Of a DNA stretch of 64,000 bases, positions 54,420-62,191 are shown one piece after another. Under the pieces are notes generated by a model. The model did not search any database and was not told where the DNA came from. It was given only the letters and a program-made list of their open reading frames with translations. Within the stretch, counting starts at the first letter, position 1. Each line of letters starts with the position of its first letter. This DNA is from CAINVV01 sp031432175. Lineage in GTDB: Bacteria > Bacteroidota > Bacteroidia > Bacteroidales > Prolixibacteraceae. The stretch is taken from NCBI GenBank assembly GCA_964358545.1, contig CAYHQN010000004.1:19003-83002 (forward strand). Direction: 5' to 3'. The position numbers and the translations under genes are program-made.

Positions 54420-56474
54420 ATGAAACGAGCTTTTGAAGTTGAGAATCCAGATTACGCGTTAAGTCCCTATTCAGGGATGTCAAAAAAGCACTACATTGAG
54501 TTGGCGAAGTATCTTTTGGAAAGGGCGCTTAAGCACGTTGACTCTGTTGAGACACCTCTGACATTTCCTGTTGTACCGGGCAAAACCTATCCTCAGCCTG
54601 ATGCCCCTGATTGGCGCTATCGCTCCGCTGACTTTGAAGCGTTGGAAAGAACATTCACCCTGGCAGCTCCGCTCATCCATATTGATCCGGAAACGACCAT
54701 CAATCATATCAAACTCAGGGATTATTACAGTTTACAATTTTACAATGCCTTTACCCCCGGGCATTCGAATTCATTGCCTTTGCCTGAAGAATTGCCTGAC
54801 TCCAATTATCAGTTTACCTGTGAGTTTGGAGGTTTGTTCAAAACATTGCTTCTGTTGCCAGACACGATCTGGTCCCAATATTCCGAAAAACAGAAAGATG
54901 AGATGGTCATTACCATTTCAAAATGGGCCCATCACAGAACTACCCAGAACAATTGGCGTATTTTTAATATCTGTGCACTTTCATTTCTAAAGAAGTATGG
55001 TTACCAGATTGATGATGAATTATTGAAAAGTCATCTTTTATGGGTAGTATCCTATCATTCGGGAGATGGGTGGTATTTGGAGCAGACCTATAATTACTAT
55101 TCAATCAGTCTTTTTATTGTCTATACAACCATCTGGAACCGCACATTCGGTGATGAATACTACCCTGAGATTGCAGATATCATAGAGAATTCGGCCCGGA
55201 AACTGATGGAATCTGTCACAGGTTTTTTTGCACGCGACGGTTATATCAACATGTGGTCCAGGAGCATTTGTTACCGGACGTGGGTTTCAGGGGCCTTCCC
55301 GGTAGCTTTCATGCTGAAGGAGAAAACGCAACTGGATGCAGGTTGGGCAAGACGGCTCTGTTCCGGCTCCCTGCTGCAATTTGTCACCAGGGAGGAATTT
55401 TATTGCAATGATATTCCCAGTCTTGGATTTTATGGACAGAAGGAATACATGGTGCAAAACTACAGTTGTGCCGGTAGTCCTTTTTTGATGTTTCTGCCTT
55501 TTATCTGTCTGGCATTGCCAGATGACTCACCCTTCTGGACTGCCAGGGAGAATGAAGGAGCGTGGGAGAAACTCGGAAACAATACGAGCAAAATTATTCT
55601 CGAAAATCCGGGATTACTCCTTGTGAATCATGGAAAGACAGGCACATCTGAAATAATTCCCGGAAAAGTCTATTACGACGATCCAAACTACTCCAAACTT
55701 GTTTACAACACACATTTTCCTTGGGAGGATCAAAATCCGCAGGGTGGAACATCCATGGAATATAGTTTCCGTAGCCGGGATCCAAGGGACCTGAGAGGTG
55801 ATGATGTCAACTTCTACTTAACCGGTCAGGCCGTAACAAACGACCCTGACAAAAACAGGTCCTATACCACTTCGCAAAGCATGCTCTACAACGGCATCCG
55901 AAAGGATGTTTTGTACAGGCAGGCCATCATGCGCAAACCACCGAACAACGGGGTCGGATACATCATTGACCTGGCGGAAATCACCATACCAGGCGGAGTA
56001 ATCCGGATCGACCGTACCCGTTTGGCTTTTGAACATGAACTGACTTTCGGCCACTACGGATTGCCTCATATCAATGGGCAGAAAGCTATTGTCAATCAGT
56101 TTGTGATCGGAACAAAAAAGGTCATCACAGCCTCCATTCCCGGAAGAAGAGTTGCCCTGATTACCTACCATGGCTGGGACAGCCTCAATACGCTAGTACA
56201 CAGTAACCGGAATGCAGAAGCAGATGAAAGTACCGTCATTTATGCCTACAAGAAACGAATGGAAAAAAATCCTGCCATGGAGTTGATGATCATGGTTTTG
56301 TTGCACAAAACGGATGACAGTGAATGGACGGAAGAAGAGTTATCGCCCATCAAGGAACTGAAAATCATGGAGGTTACATCTTCATATTCAGCCATGGGAG
56401 CAACCATTACCTTGCACAACGACGATAAATATGAGATCGACTTTAAGGATATTGACGGGAAAAGGTCGTGCTGA
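54420..56474 (+). CDS. DUF2264-family protein of the xylan locus
   Basis: 684 residues, last gene of the locus, 16 bp after GH10. An alpha/alpha-toroid-like N-terminal part (WRYRSADFEALERTFTLAAP, YNAFTPGHSNSLP, QNNWRIFNICALSFLKKYG, GDGWYLEQTYNYYS) and a beta-rich C-terminal half. DUF2264 proteins have been grouped with glycoside hydrolases (GH154, from memory) acting on uronic-acid-containing glycans. No signal peptide is visible, so it may be cytoplasmic and act on imported uronic-acid-containing fragments, which would complement GH115. Function not established. Confidence 0.75.
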   Translation: MKRAFEVENPDYALSPYSGMSKKHYIELAKYLLERALKHVDSVETPLTFPVVPGKTYPQPDAPDWRYRSADFEALERTFTLAAPLIHIDPETTINHIKLRDYYSLQFYNAFTPGHSNSLPLPEELPDSNYQFTCEFGGLFKTLLLLPDTIWSQYSEKQKDEMVITISKWAHHRTTQNNWRIFNICALSFLKKYGYQIDDELLKSHLLWVVSYHSGDGWYLEQTYNYYSISLFIVYTTIWNRTFGDEYYPEIADIIENSARKLMESVTGFFARDGYINMWSRSICYRTWVSGAFPVAFMLKEKTQLDAGWARRLCSGSLLQFVTREEFYCNDIPSLGFYGQKEYMVQNYSCAGSPFLMFLPFICLALPDDSPFWTARENEGAWEKLGNNTSKIILENPGLLLVNHGKTGTSEIIPGKVYYDDPNYSKLVYNTHFPWEDQNPQGGTSMEYSFRSRDPRDLRGDDVNFYLTGQAVTNDPDKNRSYTTSQSMLYNGIRKDVLYRQAIMRKPPNNGVGYIIDLAEITIPGGVIRIDRTRLAFEHELTFGHYGLPHINGQKAIVNQFVIGTKKVITASIPGRRVALITYHGWDSLNTLVHSNRNAEADESTVIYAYKKRMEKNPAMELMIMVLLHKTDDSEWTEEELSPIKELKIMEVTSSYSAMGATITLHNDDKYEIDFKDIDGKRSC

Positions 56475-56581
56475 ATTTTATCCCGATGAATGGCCGCATC
56501 GTCCCAAGAGCATAGCAATACTATTCAATAACAACCAGAACCCGCAAATTTGACTTAGTTTTCCGCTTCATTTTTATGTTT

Positions 56582-56612
56582 GAGCCCCGACTAAAAACCG
56601 GGGCTCCTTATT
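56582..56612 (+). terminator. Terminator of the xylan utilisation operon
   Basis: Stem GAGCCCCG (56582-56589) / CGGGGCTC (56599-56606), 9-nt loop, followed by CTTATT. Confidence 0.8.
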
Positions 56613-56669
56613 GGGTGCGCATTTGTATAAATTTGTCACCTTTAAATAAAAACTTTTTACCTTTGTAAA

Positions 56670-56960
56670 ATGAAAATCCAAGAGATCAATAAATTAGCTG
56701 ATATTTATCTGAAATTGTCCAAAGGGATGATCGACCATGATAAATATACCTACTATGCCATAACCCACCATTCCACGGCCATAGAGGGCTCTTCATTAAC
56801 TGAAAAGCAGTCGGTTAATTTATTGGAATATGGACAAACGGCAGGTAAAAAACCTATTCAGGATCATTTTATGGTTTTGGATTATTTCGCAGCTCTGAAA
56901 TTCACTTTAAATTTAGCCAAAGAGAAAAAACCGCTTTCCGCTTCTGCTTCAAAGAATTAA
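56670..56960 (+). pseudogene. Fic-family protein, N-terminal remnant
   Basis: 96 residues matching only the N-terminus of Fic proteins: YAITHHSTAIEGSSLTEKQS, which contains the auto-inhibitory motif (S/T)xxxE(G/N), and KKPIQDHFMVLDYFAALKF. The catalytic core HPFxxGNGR is absent; the frame ends shortly after KEKKPLS. Fic enzymes transfer AMP to target proteins; this piece cannot. A TACCTTTG promoter-like box (56659-56666) lies only 3 bp before the ATG, which is odd and would favour a later start. It lies next to the tRNA fragment and element boundary, but ends ~120 bp before it, so its decay may be older than the insertion. Confidence 0.65.
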
Positions 56961-57045
56961 AGAACGTTTAGAAATCTTGGCAAAATAAAGTAAGTCAAAA
57001 ATAATTCAAACTCTCATTTCCTCTCAAATTCACTCTTTGAAAAAA

Positions 57046-57078
57046 AAATCTCTTAACAATCAGCTTGTTAAGAGATTT
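57046..57078 (-). terminator. Terminator of the split tRNA gene (minus strand)
   Basis: Perfect 14-bp stem AAATCTCTTAACAA / TTGTTAAGAGATTT with a 5-nt loop. Read on the minus strand it follows the tRNA 3' fragment by 3 bp and ends in a run of T (57041-57048 is A on the plus strand). Confidence 0.85.
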
Positions 57079-57080
57079 CA

Positions 57081-57099
57081 TCGTACCCGGGGCGGGACT
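57081..57099 (-). other. tRNA 3'-end fragment: left attachment site (attL) of the element
   Basis: On the minus strand AGTCCCGCCCCGGGTACGA reads as the last three T-loop bases, T-stem CCCGC, acceptor strand CCCGGGT and discriminator A. The rest of a tRNA is missing: sequence to the right is AT-rich element DNA. The end matches the 3' end of tRNA-Leu genes of the GCCCGGG... type. This is the pattern left when an element integrates into a tRNA 3' end; the reconstituted tRNA should be at the other end, outside the window. Confidence 0.7.
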
Positions 57100-57220
57100 T
57101 AATTTATTATATTTGTGTTTTCTTAGATTTCTGAATGTATTGAAAAATAAGGGGTTTCACTCTTTTTGTTTTTCCCTGTTTTATCCTGTTTATACAAAAC
57201 TCTGCCCCCAGTACTGCCCC

Positions 57221-57256
57221 CCGGTTCTTTTTTTGTATATTTGGTATCAAAACCGG
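57221..57256 (+). promoter_or_regulatory. Candidate integrase promoter with flanking dyad
   Basis: TATATTTG at 57236-57243 matches TAnnTTTG and would start transcription just ahead of the integrase ATG at 57262. It is enclosed by an inverted repeat CCGGTT (57221-57226) / AACCGG (57251-57256), which could be an operator. No good -33 box. The rest of 57100-57220 shows a second TATATTTG at 57108-57115 and no gene. Confidence 0.4.
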
Positions 57257-57261
57257 AAGCC

Positions 57262-58638
57262 ATGCCAAATATAAAGTTTAGTGTCAACATAAACAAAACA
57301 AATAAAACGACCGGCCTCGCCCCGATCCGGGCAACTATCTCCTTTCAGGGGAAGAACCATCGCAAAAACATTGAATTAGTTAAACCCGCATTCTGGAACA
57401 AACTAAAACAGAGGGTTAAACCTAACAGGGAGGGAACACCGGACAACCGGCACAAAACAATAAACAAGCTTCTGGATGATTACCAGGCTAAAACAAACGC
57501 TTTCTTCAACGATTGCGCCCTTCAAAATGTGCAGCTCACAGAAAAGATAATTGTTGATTTTTTGGACGGTAAGGAGTTTTCAAAAAGCAAACCCCACGAT
57601 TTCAATACGATATTTTTAGAGTTCCTCACAACCACAAAAGTGACAAAAGCCCCCCGGACTTATACCAATCATGTGACTGTTTTTAATTACTTGACTCAAT
57701 ACCAGGAATACAAAAACACCAGGTTAACCCTTAATGATATCGATCTATCCTTTTTTGACGGGTTACAAGATTATTCCTTTAATATCCGGAAGACCCAAAC
57801 AAACTACTTCGCCAAAATTACTGCAGTCCTGAAAACCTTCCTTAACTGGTCAGCCGAAAGGGAGTACTACACCGGGACAAAACACCTGAAATTTAAAGCC
57901 CCGGAAAAGAATATTGACACCATCGCCCTGACTATCGAGGAGTTTCAACAGCTTTATTCCTTCAATTACGAAAATCCAAGGCACGAAAGGGTCAGGGACG
58001 TTTTTTGCTTTGGCTGCCTTACCGGGCTAAGGTTCTCAGACCTCAAAGAATTGAGAAGGGAAAATATTAAAAACGGGTACATTGAAATGGTTATTCAGAA
58101 GACGAAAAATCCGGCTAAAATCCCTCTTCTTACCTGGGCGCAAAGCATCATTGATAAATATAGCCTGGAAGCTACGCTACTCCCGGTAATATCTCCCCAA
58201 AAATACAATGTGTACCTCAAAGAATGTTGCGAGCTGGCCGGCATAGACCAGCCCACCCAAAAAACCACCTACATAGGGAATAAGGCCATAAAAACGACAA
58301 AACCAAAGTACAAGTTAATATCTGCCCACGCATCCCGCAAAACCTTTGTAACCCTCTTTTATTCGCTTGGAATGGACGTTAAAATGATCAAGGCCATCAC
58401 CGGCCACACACAGGATCGGACATTTGATAAATACCTCAAAATTGAGGATGAAAAGAAAAAGACCGAGATAAACAAGGCATGGAGAAAAGTACCCAGCCCA
58501 AAAGAGAACATGGATGATGATATATCAGACGAGGATCTTGTTTCCTTGATCAAAGAATCCAGGAAAAGCGGAAAAGGAAACATAAACAAAATAATGGATT
58601 TCTTGCGAAGCCAGGAAGACCCTGAACCGGAAAAATAA
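57262..58638 (+). CDS. Tyrosine recombinase (phage-type integrase) of the element
   Basis: Start set at ATG 57262 (MPNIKFSVNINKTNKTTG); the extension to 57166 contains the promoter-like region. 458 residues: N-terminal arm-binding domain (ISFQGKNHRKNIELVKPAFW), SAM-like core-binding domain (~110-200), catalytic domain with Arg257 (GCLTGLRFSDLKEL), His356/Arg359 (SAHASRKTF), His382 (ITGHTQ) and Tyr391 (FDKYLKI). All catalytic residues are present, so it should be active. It lies 160 bp from the tRNA fragment, as expected for an element that uses the tRNA as attachment site. This is the Bacteroidota integrase type with an N-terminal Arm-DNA-bind_5-like domain. Confidence 0.93.
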   Translation: MPNIKFSVNINKTNKTTGLAPIRATISFQGKNHRKNIELVKPAFWNKLKQRVKPNREGTPDNRHKTINKLLDDYQAKTNAFFNDCALQNVQLTEKIIVDFLDGKEFSKSKPHDFNTIFLEFLTTTKVTKAPRTYTNHVTVFNYLTQYQEYKNTRLTLNDIDLSFFDGLQDYSFNIRKTQTNYFAKITAVLKTFLNWSAEREYYTGTKHLKFKAPEKNIDTIALTIEEFQQLYSFNYENPRHERVRDVFCFGCLTGLRFSDLKELRRENIKNGYIEMVIQKTKNPAKIPLLTWAQSIIDKYSLEATLLPVISPQKYNVYLKECCELAGIDQPTQKTTYIGNKAIKTTKPKYKLISAHASRKTFVTLFYSLGMDVKMIKAITGHTQDRTFDKYLKIEDEKKKTEINKAWRKVPSPKENMDDDISDEDLVSLIKESRKSGKGNINKIMDFLRSQEDPEPEK

Positions 58639-58722
58639 TCTCATTAAATAAATTTTAACCGGATATCGGCAACCGGTTGGTATCGATACAGTCTTTTGGG
58701 TTAATATTTGATCAAAAAATAG

Positions 58723-58766
58723 GGTACAAAAAAAGGCGAGCAGATCCTATCGCCTTTTTTTGTACC
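58723..58766. terminator. Bidirectional terminator between integrase and toxin gene
   Basis: Perfect 17-bp stem from GGTACAAAAAAAGGCGA (58723-58739) to TCGCCTTTTTTTGTACC (58750-58766), 10-nt loop. The A and T runs inside the stem allow termination in both directions; integrase and toxin genes converge here. Confidence 0.88.
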
Positions 58767-58779
58767 AGGAATATTGTGA

Positions 58780-59046
58780 TTATGGGAATTGAGAGTAAAA
58801 AATAGAACGTGACAAAATGCGCCTAAATATGATAGTTGAACCAATAACTTCAACGCCTATGCGAAAGGGGGCTACTTCGATTCTTGCCATTCCGGGATAT
58901 TGGCGCAAATTTTTAAAACCGGGTATTTTTTCAGGAGAATCAACCGTTTTTGCAAATTCCGCAATAAACCTAATTTCCTGGATTTTTTTTAAATTTTTAA
59001 TTTTCTCCAAGTCCGAAAAATATGATTTTCGAAATTTGACAATCAT
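58780..59046 (-). CDS. RelE/ParE-family toxin
   Basis: 88 residues. The pattern MIVKFRKSYFSDLEKIKN at the N-terminus and RIEVAPFRIGVEVIGSTIIF RRILSRSIFYSQFP at the C-terminus is that of RelE/ParE-type ribonuclease or gyrase toxins (small beta-sheet with an Arg-rich last strands region). Overlaps its antitoxin gene by 4 bp (ATGA). Placed between the integrase and the repressor, it probably stabilises the element. Which target it has cannot be told from sequence. Confidence 0.78.
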   Translation of the reverse strand: MIVKFRKSYFSDLEKIKNLKKIQEIRFIAEFAKTVDSPEKIPGFKNLRQYPGMARIEVAPFRIGVEVIGSTIIFRRILSRSIFYSQFP

Positions 59047-59279
59047 TTCCTTAATCTTTTTTCAATTCTATCAAATTCCTTCATCCCTTCATCGTAAGAC
59101 AATAGCGGGCTTTTATCCGCTTTTTTCATTTCTTTGGCCAACTTGTCATCCGCAAGATCTTCAATGTCCCTAATTGTGAATTTTTCTGCAATGCCCGTAA
59201 CTCCACGGAACATTTTAAGTGTTTGTTTTAGCTTAGATTTGCTTGCCGGTGAATCTAATCTTATTATTAAAGTTTCCAT
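59043..59279 (-). CDS. Antitoxin of the RelE/ParE pair
   Basis: 78 residues, upstream of and overlapping the toxin gene by 4 bp, the usual antitoxin-first order. Begins METLIIRLDSPASKSKLKQ, charged, with a helical C-terminal half (LLSYDEGMKEFDRIEKRLRK) that could wrap the toxin. No clear DNA-binding motif, so autoregulation is uncertain. Assigned by context. Confidence 0.72.
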   Translation of the reverse strand: METLIIRLDSPASKSKLKQTLKMFRGVTGIAEKFTIRDIEDLADDKLAKEMKKADKSPLLSYDEGMKEFDRIEKRLRK

Positions 59280-59295
59280 GATCAGTAATTTTATT

Positions 59296-59303
59296 CAAAG
59301 GTA
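59296..59303 (-). promoter_or_regulatory. -7 box of the toxin-antitoxin promoter
   Basis: TACCTTTG on the minus strand, an exact TAnnTTTG match, 16 bp before the antitoxin ATG. No good TTTG at -33. Confidence 0.5.
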
Positions 59304-59751
59304 AATTTATTTTAGAAAATCCAGTACGTCCCTGTTTAGTTTATCGACCCGCTCCGGATCCCTTTTTATATTACCAGTTGTTACAGATTTTTGGGGATGG
59401 CAACGGTAGGACTGCCAGGGAAGGTTTTTGCGCACCCGAAGGGGTTTTTTGTTGTTTGTTGAGTTGAAAATTTATTGATTGTCAATTATAAGGCGTTCGC
59501 TTCGCTCACGTTTGTTTGCGTTCGCTCCGCTCCCTTTGGTCTGCTAAACTTTAGCCGGACCTGGTGGGAAAATGGTTTTTAGTATCTAAGCTTGGATTGT
59601 CTGCCTGGTCAATTCAAGCCGAAAAATACTATTGGGACCGCCGCCCGGCCTATTACCAAAATATTGCCCAGGGATTCAATTTTTATGCTCTGCATTGGGA
59701 AAGGAGCCTACCGTTTTTGCTAATGTTAACAGAAGCGTTGAAAGAGTCGAT
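59304..59751. other. Gap with near-identical direct repeats, no convincing gene
   Basis: About 450 bp. GCGTTCGCTTCGCTC (59493-59507) and GCGTTCGCTCCGCTC (59518-59532) are direct repeats with one difference. A GTG-initiated frame of 63 codons (59564-59755) reaches into the repressor stop; its composition is not absurd but nothing supports it as a gene. Confidence 0.5.
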
Positions 59752-60270
59752 TTAATTGAAGGATAATATTTTCCCTTCATCAAAACATTTTTTTAGATAT
59801 TCTATAGCGTGATACCTCATAAAATCCTCTCGGTCAAGCTGCTTACTAAATACACTTTTATTAGTAGACTCATTGGAAGAAAGATTTGTTTCTAATTCTT
59901 CACAATAAATCATCCAGGCAAATTCTTTCAAAAGCTCAGAGCGATCGGAAAGAAATTGTATTAATTGCCTTTTGTCGTTTAATTGCTCATCTAGTTCAAC
60001 AACTCTCTTTTTAAGAGTTTCAATCTCTTTATTAAGGTCGTCAATCTTTTGGCTGTCTCCGTCAATATCGTACAGTTCGTTAAAGCCAATTTCTAAAGCC
60101 TTTGCAATTCCAACCGCATTAGCTAATGACAATTTCCCCTTACTGTTACTTTCAATATTTGCATATCCAGCCTGAGTTATACCCAGAAGATCAGCCATTT
60201 GCGTTTGACTTTTACCCTTCTGAACTCTAAGGCCTTTAATCTTTTCTAAAACTTGACTTAAATTCTCCAT
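59752..60270 (-). CDS. XRE-family transcriptional regulator (element repressor)
   Basis: 172 residues. N-terminal HTH_3 domain (LEKIKGLRVQKGKSQTQMAD LLGITQAGYANIESNSKGKL, ~8-66), then a coiled coil (~76-110, KIDDLNKEIETLKKRVVEL) for dimerisation and a short C-terminal part. Divergent from the small HTH gene with 132 bp between starts, the layout of a phage- or ICE-type repressor controlling early genes. Likely binds the dyads at 60310-60369. Confidence 0.85.
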   Translation of the reverse strand: MENLSQVLEKIKGLRVQKGKSQTQMADLLGITQAGYANIESNSKGKLSLANAVGIAKALEIGFNELYDIDGDSQKIDDLNKEIETLKKRVVELDEQLNDKRQLIQFLSDRSELLKEFAWMIYCEELETNLSSNESTNKSVFSKQLDREDFMRYHAIEYLKKCFDEGKILSFN

Positions 60271-60309
60271 ATCCTTAATTTACAGCACACAAAGTAAGTA
60301 ATAAAAATT

Positions 60310-60328
60310 AAATTGTAAAAAACAATTT
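60310..60328. promoter_or_regulatory. Candidate repressor operator
   Basis: Perfect dyad AAATTGT (60310-60316) - 6-nt or shorter A-rich centre - ACAATTT (60322-60328), midway between the divergent repressor and HTH genes. A TTACTTTG (one off TAnnTTTG, minus strand, 60290-60297) may be the repressor's own promoter. Confidence 0.5.
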
Positions 60329-60334
60329 TTTTAA

Positions 60335-60375
60335 TACAAGTATTTTTGTTTTATATTATTTTTCTTGTACGTTTG
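60335..60375 (+). promoter_or_regulatory. Promoter of the HTH-helicase operon with overlapping dyad
   Basis: TTTG (60345-60348), 19-bp spacer, TACGTTTG (60368-60375): a textbook Bacteroidota -33/-7 pair, about 28 bp before ATG 60403. The dyad TACAAG (60335-60340) / CTTGTA (60364-60369) encloses the spacer and overlaps the -7 box, so a bound repressor would block it. Confidence 0.7.
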
Positions 60376-60402
60376 CATAATTATTTAATAAATCATACGA
60401 AC

Positions 60403-60666
60403 ATGGAAAACACAAGAGTATTAATTGCAACAGACGAAAAGACGCTTAAAAGCGTTCTGAACGAGATGTTTGAAAAGAAAACAGATCCCAAAACCACACC
60501 AAAATTTGATGAAGAAAAAATTACCAAGGCTCAAGCCTGTAAATTGGTAGGTTGCACTCCCCCCACGCTTTGTAAGTTAGTTAAACAAGGGAAATTCAAA
60601 GAATACAGCCTTTTGAGCAGAAGATATTTTTTGAGGAGCGAAATAATTGAGGCACTCAGAAAATAA
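60403..60666 (+). CDS. Small helix-turn-helix protein (excisionase-like)
   Basis: Start set at ATG 60403 (MENTRVLIATDEKTL), downstream of the promoter; the extension to 60346 overlaps it. 87 residues with a MerR/excisionase-type winged HTH (ITKAQACKLVGCTPPTLCKL VKQGKFKEYSLLSRRYFLRS). In Bacteroidota elements such proteins serve as excision factors or as activators of replication or transfer genes. First gene of the operon with the helicase gene 1 bp downstream. Confidence 0.78.
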   Translation: MENTRVLIATDEKTLKSVLNEMFEKKTDPKTTPKFDEEKITKAQACKLVGCTPPTLCKLVKQGKFKEYSLLSRRYFLRSEIIEALRK

Positions 60667-60667
60667 A

Positions 60668-62191
60668 ATGACTATGAAACAAGTCGAAACAACTGTTTGC
60701 ATAGAAACAGAAGAAGAGAATATCTCTCCTCCTGCAAAGGATCCTGATCAAGAGATCCAAGATTCAAGTTCCGGCAAAATTTTCATTTTTTGGCGGAGTG
60801 AAAGAATAGGAAAATCCGATGTATGGAAAATTGATCACTTGGCATTTATCTATTTTTTGCGCCATTCTGGATTTAGGCGCTTTGACATAAACGAGGACTA
60901 CATATTTGTAAAAATAAAGGACCACATTATAGAAGAAATACCTATTCACAAGATCCAGGATTTTGTAATGCAACACATCAACACATTGGAAGAAGAGGAT
61001 CTCGAAGGAGTAACGATACAAGAGCTGCTATCTAAATTCGTCACCTCTCCAGCTATTTACTTTAATGAAAAAAAATTAAGCCTCCTGGGAACCGAAACCC
61101 AATTATCTTTCAATACAGACGATAAAGAAACCGGATACATTTATTTTAAAAATGGATTTGTAAAGTGTTCTTCTGACAGTTATAAGCTCCATGATTACAA
61201 TGAACTTAACGGCCACATATTTAAAAACCAAATCAAAACCCGTGATTTTGTCGAAGGCCCTGCAGACGGGATGTTTTCGAAATTTGTTTTTAATATCTCT
61301 GGACAAAACGACAAAAGATTTGAATCGCTAAAAACTTTAATTGGATACCTGTTACATGGCTTCTTTGAGACAAAAATGAAAGCGGTGAACCTAACTGATT
61401 CGACTATATCAGAAAACGCGGAAGGAAGAAGCGGGAAAACTTTACTTGGAAGGGCAATCGCACTTATAAAAATGGTTTGCGAAATATCCGGAAAGGATTT
61501 TGATCCGACAAATAAACACAAATATTCTTCCGTAAATCTTGATACTCAAATTGTTTTTCTTAATGACCTACGCAAAAGGTTCGATTTTGAAACCCTCTTT
61601 AATGACATTTCAGATGCAATAACAGTTGACAGAAAAAACCTTCAGCCTTTTACCGTCCGCGCCAAAATGCTGATTTCCTCCAATGATACTTTCAAAATAG
61701 AGGGAGCCAGTGCAAAAGATAGAGTGATTGAGTTTGAATTATCAGATCATTATAATGCTGACTATTCTCCAGAAGATGAATTTAAATGCTGGTTCTTCCG
61801 TGATTGGGAAAACGAAGAATGGCAATGTTTTTACAATTTTATGTGTAGCTGCCTTTGCTCTTATCTCAAAAATGGACTTGTCGAAGCCGATCAAATCAAC
61901 CTGGACAAAAGAAAGCTTCTCAGTCAAACAAACCCGGATTTTGTCGCATTCATGAACGAGAAAGTTGAAAATGGGGAGTTTAAACTCAACGTGGAATACA
62001 TCAAAAGAGAACTACACGGGCAATTTCTTGATGCTTATGAAGATTACCAGACTGACATCTGGCTAAGGAAAACTGGAAATTTTACCAAATACCTCAAACT
62101 ATATGCAAAATATTCTCTAAAAGCTGAGCCACGAGAAAGAAGGTCAAACAGTAACAGCCTGATACTATTTTTCAATAATAACGAAAATTAA
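60668..62191 (+). CDS. SF3/D5-like helicase (replication protein of the element)
   Basis: Start set at ATG 60668, one base after the HTH gene. 507 residues. N-terminal ~230 residues of unknown fold, then an AAA+ core: Walker A AEGRSGKTLLGRAI, Walker B-like TQIVFLNDLRKRF, and a sensor/motif C region VRAKMLISSNDTFKI, followed by SAKDRVIEFELSDHY. This is the pattern of superfamily 3/D5-type helicases linked to plasmid and phage replication. Together with the downstream repeats and primase-like genes it forms a replication module. Primase catalytic residues are not evident in its N-terminal part. Confidence 0.75.
   Translation: MTMKQVETTVCIETEEENISPPAKDPDQEIQDSSSGKIFIFWRSERIGKSDVWKIDHLAFIYFLRHSGFRRFDINEDYIFVKIKDHIIEEIPIHKIQDFVMQHINTLEEEDLEGVTIQELLSKFVTSPAIYFNEKKLSLLGTETQLSFNTDDKETGYIYFKNGFVKCSSDSYKLHDYNELNGHIFKNQIKTRDFVEGPADGMFSKFVFNISGQNDKRFESLKTLIGYLLHGFFETKMKAVNLTDSTISENAEGRSGKTLLGRAIALIKMVCEISGKDFDPTNKHKYSSVNLDTQIVFLNDLRKRFDFETLFNDISDAITVDRKNLQPFTVRAKMLISSNDTFKIEGASAKDRVIEFELSDHYNADYSPEDEFKCWFFRDWENEEWQCFYNFMCSCLCSYLKNGLVEADQINLDKRKLLSQTNPDFVAFMNEKVENGEFKLNVEYIKRELHGQFLDAYEDYQTDIWLRKTGNFTKYLKLYAKYSLKAEPRERRSNSNSLILFFNNNEN

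Noticed and set aside
56659..56666. TACCTTTG as promoter of the Fic fragment
   Set aside because: An exact -7 match, but transcription would begin after the ATG and the best TTTG upstream is 23 bp away; kept only as a remark.
59564..59755. 63-codon GTG-initiated frame before the XRE stop
   Set aside because: No recognisable domain, no promoter, a stop four codons upstream, and overlap with the repressor stop. Left unannotated.
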